A stretch of DNA of 64,000 bases from Nymphaea colorata (taxonomy: Eukaryota; Streptophyta; Magnoliopsida; Nymphaeales; Nymphaeaceae). The stretch covers positions 11,274,571 through 11,338,570 of the forward strand of contig NC_045151.1 in the NCBI RefSeq assembly GCF_008831285.2, given 5' to 3'. Positions 24,801 through 37,568 of the stretch are shown here, piece by piece; the first letter of the stretch is position 1, and every line of letters starts with the position of its first letter. Both the position numbers and the translations under genes were made by a program. Below the pieces are notes generated by a model. That model saw only the letters and a program-made list of their open reading frames with translations, searched no databases and had not been told where the DNA came from.

Positions 24801-27800
24801 CATAGTTGCTAGTAAGGATTGATAATAGAAATTGATGTGTCAAGCAGAAGAGGGGAAATGATCTTTTGTAAATAATGCATTAACATGGACAATATGAAGT
24901 GAAAAAAAAAACTGAAAGCAGGGGATTTCCTGGTAATATGGTTTGAGGATGTCAGTAGTGGGCATCACAGAAGTAGAACACGTCAAGAAATATAGTACAT
25001 TGTAGAAATTGTACTAATTCATTAGTAGAGTCATAAGACTTTTAATTTATAATTTCATGTATTTGGAGACGATAACTGTAAGACCATGTATTTTAAACAT
25101 GGCTATTGCAGATTGACATTTAGACGAACAAGGACATGAGAAATTAGGAGATGTCTCATTAACAAAGCGAAATGTAAAATGCATTTGAAGTGGCTTTGGC
25201 TTTGGTGTGTTTATTTGCGCGACTGCCAGATCCTAAGGAAAGAGAACGCTAAAACTTGTGGGAGTTGAATGTTAGTGGGTCCAAGGCTTGTAGATTCTTG
25301 TTTTAAGATAGGAAAACTTGAGCTTTGACCCTTGATGGCCATACTGGTTGATGATTATGGGAGAGAGAAGGGGGAGAACAAAGGGATCGGGAAAGAGAGA
25401 GACTTTCAAAAGAAAAAAGGTCTACAAATGCCTTGCTTTTTAAGGTGCGGATTTCAGAACCTCAGATCTAAGATTCAAGGATCTAAAATCAACTTCAAAT
25501 CTAAGATCTGAGGAAAACAAATGATGCCAGAGAGTATCAGCTTTCTGGGCTCTGATCACTACATGCTTCTTGACAGTCCAGACACTCTGGGGCCACAAAA
25601 TTTAGTTTATATTGAAGAAGTTGATATAAAAAACCTAAACTTAACTATAGGAAGTTCATTCTGTAGAGGATGACTAAAGTGAGAGCATGGAAATGATTAT
25701 TTGGGTCCTTGGTTGTTTCCTGCATCATGGGACCACTGGGATGGCAAAGAGGTTTGTGCTTGCTTTCTGGTTAATGGTCTTCCTTTCTCTCTCACTCTCT
25801 CTCCAGGCATGAAGATGAATGTCGATGACATAATCCTGCCTTGTGATTAGCTTTGTGTTGATAATTTGTTGAGAGAAAGTATATCAGCAACTTTATGCTA
25901 TGTCAATGCCTTACATGGTTGTCTTTCACAAGATCTTTGTTGCTCGTCGGCATTATTATTGATCTTGATGATAATTTTTTCTCACATTCCCTTCCTTTCC
26001 CAGATCTGTTCTGTTCTAAGTTGTCAAAATTATAAGTTGGAAACAGGCCATTGAAGACCTTAAAAGGACTAATTGGTTCCACTCGGTCCAAGTCAATTGA
26101 CTGTAAATGAATAAGAAAATACACAGTTTATATTTATAGGCATAGACACTATAGAGATTAGTCGATCAGTTTACTATTCTGACTAACCAGTCACTGGTGA
26201 AACGCAGGTCAGTTGATAACTGACTCAGCTGACTAGCTGGACTAGTCAGTCAACTAGTTGATATTTTGACAATTAAGGATCTACTCTTTATATGATTGGC
26301 ATGTAGGAACTGATTTTTGAACTTTTGTTGTCTATGCTTGAGACTTTTTCTCATAATCTATAGAAAATTGAAAAACTACTAATGGTTTAATTTCACATAG
26401 ATAATGAACTTGTAGAAGTTTTTATGCATGTAATTAGAGACAAGTGTGCAGCAAGGGGTGTTTGCTCCCCAGTTTGATATATTTTATTCTTTTTTGCAGG
26501 CATCCAACTTTTATATGTATTTTAGTTGATGCAGATAAGATTTTCACATCATAATAGTGCAGTTTTAGGAATTGCTGAACTGTCGACTATGAGATTAATA
26601 CTAAATAAGCCAAGTGATAAGAACACAACCAAAATAACTGATAAGAGAGTAGAGAGAGGCTTTTGTTCATAACTTCAACATCTAAACTTACAAAATGGCG
26701 CCCATGTTCATTTAAATAGAAAAAGGGATGGACTATGGTTTTACATACATTTAAATGAGATTTGGATATTTTTGGACCTAATTACACTTGACTTGAATTT
26801 TTGATACTGTTAGAATACAATGTATAGGGAACCGGGTCCGGAACCCATGGGCGCGGGAACCGAGGATGGGCTCGGTTCCCTAGGCAGGTCTCTCTTCCTC
26901 TCTCTTTTAATTCTATCACTTATTGTAATTGTTGATTAAGTGAATAGAGTTTTCTCTCTCCTAGGGTTGCGGTTTTGCCCCTAGGTTAGAGCTTCTCCGT
27001 GGTTTTTCACCTCATTCCGAGGTTTTCCACGTATATCCTGTGTTGGCTTTTCTTCTTCCCTTTCTACTGCGTGTTTCTACATGGTATCAGAGCCAAAATC
27101 GTGCTGTTTGGCTTCTTTGTTCGTTTGTGATTTAGGGTTTTTCTTGGAACCCTAAGTCTGAACCCTTGTTCCGCCGCCGATGCAGCCCCGCCGACGCAGC
27201 CCGCCGAGACGCAGCCCGCCGCCGACGCAGCCCGCAGACGCATTCCCTCCCGCCGTCGCCTGGTTTTTCCCGCCGCCACCACCGCCTGGTCTTTTCCCGC
27301 CGTCGTCTGGCCTTTCTTCCGCCGTCGCCTGGACCGCCGTCGCCTGGACTGTCGTCGCAGCTTGCTGTTCTGCCGCTGCCCGTCCTCGCCCTGTGTTTTT
27401 TTGGTATACTCTGACTGTTGGATTTCTGTTGTGGTTGTTATGGCTGAAGAGATGCCCTCCAAGACCGATGTTACTTTTGACACGGGCAGCAATTCCAAGA
27501 GTGAAAACTTGCCTGTTCAAGTCACCTATATTCGGCTGAACAAAGACAATTATCTCTCTTGGTCTGCTGCGCTTGAAATTGGGATCACTAGTCGCGGTCG
27601 TGTGCCCTATATTACTGGGGAGAAACCTGCGCCTAGTAAAACTGATCCTGGATGGGCGACTTGGGCGTTGGAAGATAGTCAAGTTAAGGTTTGGATTATT
27701 AGTTCTGTTTCTGCTGATATTCAGCCCCTTATTTTGCGTAAGTTGACCTCATATGACATGTGAACTGTGCTTGCGAGGATGTATGGCTGTAAAAAGAGAG

Positions 27801-30800
27801 TCCTGCGTACTTACCAGATTAAACACAACATCCATTCTCTTAAACAGGGTGACTTGTCTGTGGCATCCTTCTATGCAGCCCTGAAGACTAAATGGGAGGA
27901 ACTGGATTATCATGTGAATGATGACTGGAAGTGTGGTTCTGATCATGAACTGTACTGGCAGAAAGAATGGATGGACCGCACTTTTATTTTTCTGGGAGGT
28001 CTGCGTGATGAGTTTGAATCCATTAGGTGTCAAATTCTCAATTGTGATGAGACCCCTGGGATTGAGGAGGTGTATGCCCGGGTGGAATCTGAGGAACAAC
28101 GCCGTCAAGAGATGCATATTGACTCTAGTCATGGTAGTTCACCCTCTGCTTTTGTTAGCCGTGCTCCAGGGACTGGGCAGCGTACTATCCGGCGGTGCAG
28201 TCATTGTAACAAGTTGGGGCACTCTGTTGATTTTTGTTGGGATCTTCATCCAGAGAAGAGGCTCACCCGTGGTCGCCCTTCTTCTGGTAGGCGGGGTCCT
28301 CCTGTGCCCGATACTAGCTCTCCCAGTGTTGACAAACTGAAGCTTTCCTCTGATCAACTCAAGGAATTACAAGCTTACATCAGCCAATTATCTACTACTA
28401 AGGAGGAAGCCTCCACGTCTGAGGGAGCTCAGTTAGCCGAAGCTCTCGTTGCCACAAGTGATCAAGGTAATTCCTTACTTGGTGATTGCGTTGTGGACAG
28501 TGGAGCTACTCATCATATGACAGGGAACCCTAAGATGTTTCAAGAGTACAAATTGTCTTTAGGGCAGCAACGAGTCTCTATGGCATATGGGTCCTCGATC
28601 TCTGTGGCTGGAAAAGGGAGTTTGTCCTTATTAAATAGATATATTCTGCATAATGCTCTTCATGTTCCCAATATTCCTGTGAATTTGTTATTTGTCAGTA
28701 GTATCACCAAAGAACTCAATTGTAATCTAATTTTCTCTGCTGATCATTGTACCCTGCAAGACTTGGTGACGGGGAAGAAGATTGGGATTGGTTCGGTTAT
28801 TGATGGCCTCTACAGACTGCCCGTTCAGGTTGCTTCTGCTCTCATCTCAGCCACTAGCAGACAGTTGACGGGCGTGGAGGACAGGTCTAGCATTATGAGA
28901 TGGCACGAGCGCCTTGGACATCTCCCATTCCAGTTGATTAAGAAGTTGTTTCCTAGGTTGTTTACTTCTGTTTCCATGGACTCCTTCACATGTGAAGTGT
29001 GTCAGCTTGCTAAGCATGTTAGGACTTCGTACCCTATTTCTATCAATAAAACCACTCGTCCTTTTGCCTTGGTTCACTCTGATGTTTGGGGTCCTTCGGG
29101 AGTACCCACTTGTCGTGGTTTCCATTACTTTATGACTCTGATTGATGACTACTCCCGTTGTACGTTCGTGTACTTGTTGAAAGAACGTAGTGAGGTTCCT
29201 GTCGTCGTCAAAAACTTTGTTGCCTTTGTCGAAAATCAATTTCAGACCTCTGTTCAGACTTTACGTACTGATAATGCCAGGGAGTATGTCCTAGATGACT
29301 TCCTGCGGGGCAAGGGTATTGTTCATGAGACGTCCTGCAGTTATACTCCTCCTCAAAATGGCGTGGCCGAACGTAAAAATCGCCATTTATTGGATGTCAC
29401 TCGAGCTATTATGTTCCACAGGCATGTTCCTATGCGCTACTGGGGCGATGCTCTCCTCACTAAGAAATTTTTGATACAAAGTTGTTTCTTCAAAAACACT
29501 TTGTGACGAAAGATCTTGGTCAACTAGGATATTTCTTGGGAATAGAGGTGACTCGCAACAGGAAATGTGTAGTTCTCGCTCAACGAAAGTATGTTCTTGA
29601 TTTATTGCAGGACACCGGGATGTTAGGAGCTAAACCGGCCAATCTACCTATGAATCTACGCATACATCTTCATAATGACCAATCAGAATTAGTGGATTCT
29701 CGATCATACAGGTCTCTTATTGGAAATCTCCTCTATGTTACTGTGATCAGACTAGACATTAACTTTGCAGTGGGGAAACAAAGTCAATTTATGGAAAGAC
29801 CCAGGAAAGTTCATTGGAATGCTGCTTTAATGGTGGTCAAATATCTGAAATCATCTCCTGGCCAAGGACTATTGTTCACAAAAGGTAAGACCCTTGAAGT
29901 GGAAGCCTATGGTGATGCTGACTATGCTGGCTCAGTCGAAGACATGAAATCTACCACAGGATTTTGTATATTTGTGGGAGGCAACCTTATATCATGGAGA
30001 AACAAAAAGCAATGTGTGGTGTCAAGATCTAGTGCAGAATCTGAATACAGAGTTATGGCTCAAACTGTCGTTGAAACGACTTGGGCTAAAACCATGCTAT
30101 CTAGCCTAAGTGTGTCGATTCCACTTCCCATGAAGATGTATTGTGACAATCGAGCAACCACATACATTGCAAACTGTTAGAATATTGTACACTGGGAACC
30201 AGGTCTGGATATGGACCCGGTCCCATGGGCGCGAGAATCGAGAGTGGCTTGGTACTCTAGGCGGGTCTACCTCTTATATTCCCACTTATTGTTGTTTTTG
30301 TTGATTAAGTGAAAATAATCTTCTCTCTCTTAGGGTTGCGGTTTTGCCCCTAGGTTAGAGCTTCTCCGTGGTTTTTCACCTCTCCCTGAGGTTTTCCACG
30401 TATATCTTGTGTTTTGTCTTCGTTTTCCTCTTTCATTGCGTGTTTCTACATGGTATCAGAGTCGTGAAGTTCCGGCATTACTGGTTGGCCGTTTGCTTGT
30501 GTTCGTGTTGGAGGGGACTCGTTCCAGTCACTGTTCATCGCCCGTCACTGTTCACAGCCCGACTTTGACTCCCGACGCCCGACGGCCGTCGCTCGTCGCC
30601 CGACGCCGCCCGACGGCCGTCGCCTGCCGCCCGCCGCCGCCTGACGCCCAACGCACCCTGCTTCTCCCACCGTGTCTCTATTGCCGTGGGGTTTCGCCGT
30701 GGGTCTCTGCACCGTCCGGCGACCTAGTCCTGCGCTCTTGGCATCGTTTGCTGCTTCCATCGTCTGCTTCCGCCGTCTGCATCGTCTTCCGCCGGTCTGC

Positions 30801-33800
30801 CTTCGCCTGGAGTCGCCCTTAGTCTCGCTGCTGCTTGATGCCTCCCGCCGTCGCTTGGCCTGATCTCCGCCCTGTGCCTCTTGCCGGAGATCCCGCCTAT
30901 CGCTGCCCGGGTTCTACATAGATCTGGTATTTTTTTTCCTGATTGGTGGATTCATTTTGGTCTTTATGGCTGGAGAGACGACGTCCAAGTCCGATGTGAC
31001 CTTTGACACGGGCAGCAATATCAAAAGTGAAAACTTGCCGGTTCAAGTCACCTCCATTCGGCTGAATAAAGACAACTATCTCTCTTGGTCTGCTGCACTC
31101 GAAATAGGGATAACTAGTGGCGGTCGTCTTTCTTATATCACGGGAGAGGCACCTGCGCCCAGTAAAATAGATCCTCGATGGGCGACTTGGGCATTAGAAG
31201 ACAGTCAAGTTAAGGTGTGGATCATTAGCTAGAAGACAGTCAAGTTAAGGTGTGGATCATTAGCTCTGTTTCTGCTGATATTCAGCCACTTATTTTGCGA
31301 AAGTCGACCGCCTATGATATGTGGACTGTGCTTGCGAGGATGTATGGCCGTAAGAAAAGAGTCCTGCGTACGTACCAGCTTAAACGTAGCACCTACTCCC
31401 TTAAACAGGGTGACTTATCTGTGGCATCCTTCTATGCAGCCCTGAAAACTAAATGAGAGGAACTGGACTATCATGTGAATGATGACTGGAATTGTGGTTC
31501 TGATCATGCCTTGTACTGGGAAAAGGAATGGATAGACCGGACCTTTATTTTTCTTGGAGGATTGCATGATGAATTTGAATCCATTAGGAGTCAACTTCTA
31601 AACTGTGATGAGATCCCTGGGATTGAGGAAGTGTATGCTCGGGTGGAATCTGAGGAACAACGACGTCAGGTGATGCATATTGACTCCAGTCATGGGAGTT
31701 CCCCCTCAGCCTTTGTCAGCCGTACTTCAGGGATTGGCCAGCGTCCTGTTCGACGTTGTAGTCATTGTAACAAGTTGGGGCATTCTGTTGATTTCTGTTG
31801 GGATATTCACCCTGAAAAGCGGCTTACCCGTGGTCGCCCTCCTTCTAGTCGGCGGGGTCCTCCTGTGCCTGCTTCTAGTCAGGGTAGCTCCTCGATTGTT
31901 GAAACATCAAAGCTCTCCTCTGATAAAATCAAGCAATTGCAAGCTTACATCAGCCGCCTATCTATGGCCTCTACTACTCCGGAGGAAGCATCCACGTCTG
32001 AGGGAGCTAAGTTAGCCCAAGCTCTTGTTGCCACAAGCGATCAAGGTAATTCCTCTCTTGGTGATTGGATTGTTGACAGCGGAGCTACGCATCATATGAC
32101 AGGGGATCCTAAGATGTTTCAAGAATACAAATTGTCTTCCGGGCAGCAACGCGTGTCTATGGCTGATGGGCCTTCTATTTCTGTGGCTGGAAAAGGGAGT
32201 TTGTCCTTGTTGAATAAATACCGTCTTCATAATGCTCTTCATGTTCCCAATATTCCTGTGAATCTGTTAACTGTCAGCAGTATTACCAAAGAACTCAATT
32301 GTAATCTAATTTTCTCTGCTGATCGTTGTTTTCTGCAGTGACGGGGAAGAAGATTGGGATTGGTTCGGTTATTGATGGACTCTACAGACTGCCCGTGCAG
32401 GTTGCTTCTGCTCTCATTTCAGCCACTAGTGGACAGTTGTCAGGCGTGGAGGACAGATCTACTATCATACGATAGCACGAGCAGCTTGGACATCTCCCAT
32501 TCCAGTTGATTAAGAAGTTGTTTCTTAGTTTTTTTCGTTCTGTTTCTATGGACTCCTTCACCTGTGAAGTGTGTCAGTTGGCTAAACATGTTAGGGCTTC
32601 GTACCCTATTTCCTTCAATAAAACCACCCGTCCTTTTGCTTTGGTTCACTCTCATGTTTGGGGTCCTTCGGGAGTACCCACTTGTCGTGGTTTTCATTAC
32701 TTTATGACTCTTATTGATGACTACTCTCGTTGTAGGTTCGTGTACCTGTTGAAAGAACGTAGTGAAGTTCCTGTTATCGTCAAACATTTTGTTGCCTTTG
32801 TTGAGACTCAGTTTCAGACTTCTATTCAGGCTTTCCGCACTGATAATGCTAGAGAGTATGTCTCTCAATCCCTAGATGATTTCTTGAGGAGCAAGGGTAT
32901 TGTTCATGAAACATCATGTAGTTATACACCTCCTCAAAATAGCGTGGCTGAACGGAAGAATCGCCATTTATTAGATGTCACCCGGGCTATTATGTTCCAT
33001 CGGCATGTTCCTAAGCGTTACTGGGGTGATGCACTTCTCACTAGTGCACATCTCATTAACCGTATGCCTACTCGTGTGTTGAATGGTCATTCCCCATATT
33101 CTGTGCTTTGGCCTACTCAGAATCCCTGGCCTCTTACTCCTCGGGTGTTTGGGTGTATTTGTTTTGTACATGATTATAGTCCCTCTCTAAAAAAACTTGA
33201 TCCTCGGTCTATCAAGGCTGTCTTTTTGGGGTATTCCTCTACTCAGAAGGGATACAAATGTGTTGATCCTACCACTTCCAAAGTTTATGTCTCCCGGGGT
33301 GTTACTTTTCATGAACATGAGGCATACTTTCCTGTGAATCCTCTTCAGGGGGAGTGTCTAGGGAACAGTGTGGAAGAGTATTCCTCAAATCAGCTGATTC
33401 AGTTTATGGATTTCTTAGATTACAAGGCCAGTCACAGTGTGGCAGACATAGTCAGAGATGAAGGGGGCTCTGTGGATGATCAGCCCACTGCCCGTGATCA
33501 CTTGTTTGGCCAGGTGTACACCAGGAAGAAGAAAGATGTGGTTGAGGATGTTGATGTTACCAATCCCAATCCTATGAGTTTCCTGGATGACCCAAGTCCA
33601 GTGAATGAAGAGCTTCCCATAGCCTTGCGCAAGGGCACCAGGTCATGTACTTCTTATCCTATTTAGAGATTTGTTTCTTAGGCAAAACTTAGTAAGGATT
33701 ACAAATGCTTTATTACATCCTTGTCTAAGTCTGTGATTCCCAGGTGTGTGGAAGATGCTAGAGAGGATCCCAAATGGCTACAGGCCATGACAGAGGAGAT

Positions 33801-36800
33801 GGATGCCTTGGCAAGGAACAACACTTGGGAAGTAGTTGATATTCCCAAAGGTGCTCATTTAGTTGGTTCCAAGTGGGTGTTCAATGTGAAATACAAACCT
33901 GATGGTACTGTGGAACGGTATAAGGCTCGTCTTGTTGCAAAGGGGTTCAGTCAAAAATATGGTATTGATTATCTTGAAACTTTTGCCCCTGTTGCTAAAC
34001 TGAAAACTGTGAGGGTTATTCTAGCACTTGCTGTACAAAAGAAGTGGAGAATGAACCAGCTTGATGTCAAAAATGCATTCTTGAACGGCCATCTAGAGGA
34101 AGAGGTCTATATGAGCATGCCTCCTGGATATACCCAAGGCGGAAAATATTGTCATCTCAAGAAAGCCTTGTATGGATTAAAGCAGTCTCCTAGAGCGTGG
34201 TTTGAAAGACTGAGGATAGTTATGAAGATTAATGGATACAAATAGGGAAATGGTGATCACACTTTATTCATCAAGCAGAGAAATGGCCTGGTGAGTCTTC
34301 TTCGTGTATATGTTGATATGATTGTCACAGGTGACGATGAAGAAGAAAAAAGGAAGATGAAGGAGAGGTTAGCTGCTGAATTCGACCTTAAAGATCTGGG
34401 TAAACTATACTTTCTGGGGATAGAGATTGCTCGATCAGAGACAGAGCTTGTTATGAGCCAAAGGAAGTACACTCTGGATTTGTTAAAGGAGACAGGTAAA
34501 CTTGGATGTAGGCCCTTTCTAACTCCAATGGAGTCTGGCACTAAGATTAGCATCAAAACTGGCAACATTCTGGATGAGGAAGGAAAAGGACGGTATCAGA
34601 GGCTGGTTGGTAAGCTCATCTATCTTACTCTAACTCGCCCTGATATCACTTATGCTGTGAATGTGTTGAGTCAGTTTATGCATGCTCCTACTGATTGTCA
34701 CTGGAAGAGTGCAGAAAGAGTGTTGGGGTACCTGATGAATGATCCAGGGAAAGGATTACTATATACTCAGCAAAACCAGCTTAATATTGAAGGATACTCT
34801 GATGCAGATTGGGCAGGGTGCACTGATACTAGGAGGTCTACCACAGGGTACTGCATCTTTCTGGGGGGTAACCTGGTTGTATGGAGAAGTAAAAGGTAGG
34901 AAGTTTGTTCTAGATCCAGTGCTGAGGCTGAATACAGGGCGGTTGCTATGGGAGTTACAGAAATGTTATGGTTGAAGATCCTTCTAGCAGATATTGGAGT
35001 TGAAATGGAAGAGAAGATGAAGATGTACTGCGACAACAAGTCTGCGATTAACCTTGCAAATAATCCCGTCCTGCATGACAGAACTAAACATGTGGAGATT
35101 GATCGCCACTTCATAAGGGAACGCATAGATTCAAAGGAGTTGATCCTGCCTTATATGAAGTCTGAAGATCAAATTGCAGATGTTTTAACTAAAGCCTTAT
35201 GTACATCCCAATTTGAAAAGAATGTGAGCAAGCTTGGCATGTTTGACATATATGCCAAGCTTGAGGGGGAGTGTTTGAATATTGTACACTGGGAACCGGG
35301 TCTGGATATGGACCCGGTTCCATGGGCGCGGGAACCGAGAGTGGCTCGGTTCCCTAGGCGGGTCTCCCTCTTATATTCCCACTTATTGTTGTTTTTGTTG
35401 ATTAAGTGAAAATAATCTTCTCTCTCCTAGGGTTGCGGTTTTGCCCCTAGGTTAGAGCTTCTCCGTGGTTTTTCACCTCTCCCTAAGGTTTTTCACGTAT
35501 ATCTTGTGTTTTGTCTTCGTTTTCCTCTTACATTGCGTGTTTTTACACAAACGATTCAGTTTTCCATGAGAGAATTAAACATATTGAAGTGGATTGCCAT
35601 TACATTCAGGATATCGTTCAAGGAAGAACCATCACCACCATTCATGTATCATCAGAAGATCAAGCTGCAGATGTCTTCACTAAAGCTCTTCCTATTGGTG
35701 ATTTCTTTAGATGTTGTGACAAGCTGAACATGATTAATATGTATGCTCCAGCTTAAGGGGGAGTGTTGAATTAGAAGAGTTTATGTTTGTAGGTGGTTCT
35801 TTGCAATATTTAATAGTTAGGAGGTCTCTTTAAAATTCATGTACTTTGTAAATCTCTCTTCAACCCTAATCTCTTTATTATGGAGATTAGGGTTAGTGAA
35901 TGGATTAACGATTCTCTCTCTAAGGCTGTCGGCTGTAACAAATGAGATCTGGATATTTCTTAATCCAATTACACTTGACTTGGATTTCGTGGATAAATAA
36001 AGGCCTAAAGAAAAACAAGCACCAAAAATTATCTATGTACAAATGTAGAACATTGAATTCTCTCAGTATTTTCCGGTCTGATATATGGTAACTCCTGTGT
36101 CACAAGTGCCTTATGTTTGATATCTATATTGTTCCCCCTTATCCATCTGATGTTACAATGTGGAAATTCTAGCGAGGATAAACTGTGTTCAAATATGAGG
36201 ATGTCACATATTGCTTGATCTCTTTTGCATTTTTTTCTGTTTATTTTAAATGGAACTTTAGGTTTTTTGCGTTCCTCTCTAAGCCATGAAAAATCTTGCA
36301 GTTGAGGTCTTTGTCATCTGAGCTTGAGGTCTTGGGACGACATCAGCACCCAGAGTTGACTATCTCTTTGTTGAAGGTATTTCTCAACCTCGAATGTGTT
36401 TGTCCTTTGTTCTATATCTGCATCATCTGCTATGTTAGTGCTGCAGTACCTATTTGTTCTCCATGATTTCATTTAATACATGGTGTATGATGACACTTTT
36501 TGGAACAATGGCATTAATTTCTAGTTTGTGATGTTAAAAAGTTTTTGAAAAATTTACCAATAACTGCTCAATTTTTGGTGCGTATACAAAGAACTGTCTA
36601 GTTTGACAAATTACAAAAAACTGCCTAAGTTTAGAAAATAATTCACAAATACATGTTTTATGAGCAGAAAACATTATTTACCCTTAACAAAAATACTTTT
36701 AAAAATAAAGAAGGTTTCAAAATCCACATCTATTGGGTCAACGTCTTAATGATGTCACCTTTCATTTAGATGCGATTGTAGAGATATAGGTGAGGAGTGA

Positions 36801-37537
36801 GTGTAAAAGATGTGAAATTATAGACTAAAAAAATTGTGATTTGTGATTTTTTTGAAGATTTGTTTTTCTTTGTTAAGGATAAGATAGTCTTTTTAGTATG
36901 TTTTAACATTATTTATTTAATATGGATTATGTTAGAAACTCTTTCAGTTATTTATAGTTTCTTGAACATTAGGTGATTGTAAATATGTAAAAAGTGAAGC
37001 TATCATTTGTAAATTTTCCCAAATTTTAATTATCAATTCATTCTCTTGTGAGATGTCAATCGTAACTTTGTCAGAAAAATCGTTCTCGAGAAAATATAGA
37101 CTGTTTAAATGGCATCCAAACGACTAATCCAAACCATGATAACAAAAAAAAAAAAATTACTAGATTCATATGCAGTTCTTCATTGTCTTCAAGCTCCTTC
37201 AGAAAACGCAGCAGATGCCTTCATCATCCCTTCAGCTGCTGCTCCCGATAAAGTCCGGAAGCCAATGAAGAGCCCGATGCCCTAATTTAAGTCTCACTTA
37301 AAATACAACAAAAGACTATCCGGTCCTTCACTTATACAGCTTAGAACAATTAGACTTCAAAACAGATTATGATACGTTGGACATACATGGGCTTTGACCA
37401 ACTTAATAAAATAGAGAACCGTGTGCTTCAACCTATGTCACATAGGTGCAGGGTGCGGGTGTTGGAGCGGCACGTCTCAAAAAATTTAGGTGCGGCGGTG
37501 CGGCAAAGGTATTTATTATTAGTATTATTAATAATTT

Positions 37538-37568
<31 letters not shown>

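Larger units (their letters stand above)
26808..29462 (+). mobile_element. Ty1/copia element D1, 3'-truncated
   Basis: A 274-bp 5' LTR (26808-27081, TG...CA) is followed by a TGGTATCAGAGC primer-binding site at 27082 (initiator-Met tRNA) and a GC-rich leader. Gag, protease and most of the integrase core follow. At about 29462 it changes abruptly to sequence of another copia family, so RT, RNase H and the 3' LTR are missing. The LTR is related to those of D2. Confidence 0.88.
30175..35547 (+). mobile_element. Ty1/copia element D2, full-length, nested in H
   Basis: The 5' LTR is 30175-30450, the primer-binding site TGGTATCAGAG starts at 30451, the polypurine tract TTGAGGGGGAG ends at 35271, and the 3' LTR is 35272-35547. 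A 5-bp target duplication CAAAC flanks it (30170-30174 and 35548-35552) and lies inside the RNase H gene of fragment H. I count about 14 differences between the two 276-bp LTRs by eye, mostly transitions. The coding region is inactivated. Confidence 0.93.

Noticed and set aside
27082-27093. tRNA gene suggested by TGGTATCAGAGC sequences (also 30451, 44469, 47726)
   Set aside because: These are 12-base retrotransposon primer-binding sites complementary to initiator-Met tRNA. No cloverleaf follows.
27180-27539. Long overlapping proline/arginine-rich open frames
   Set aside because: They are shadows of the GC-rich copia leader between the primer-binding site and gag. They have no start context, no domain and no conservation with the sister elements.
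35228-35262. Hairpin GCTTGGCAT/ATGCCAAGC before the D2 polypurine tract
   Set aside because: It is explained by the coding sequence [11 protein letters not shown], which is conserved at the protein level in E/F-type elements; no independent support for an RNA structure.
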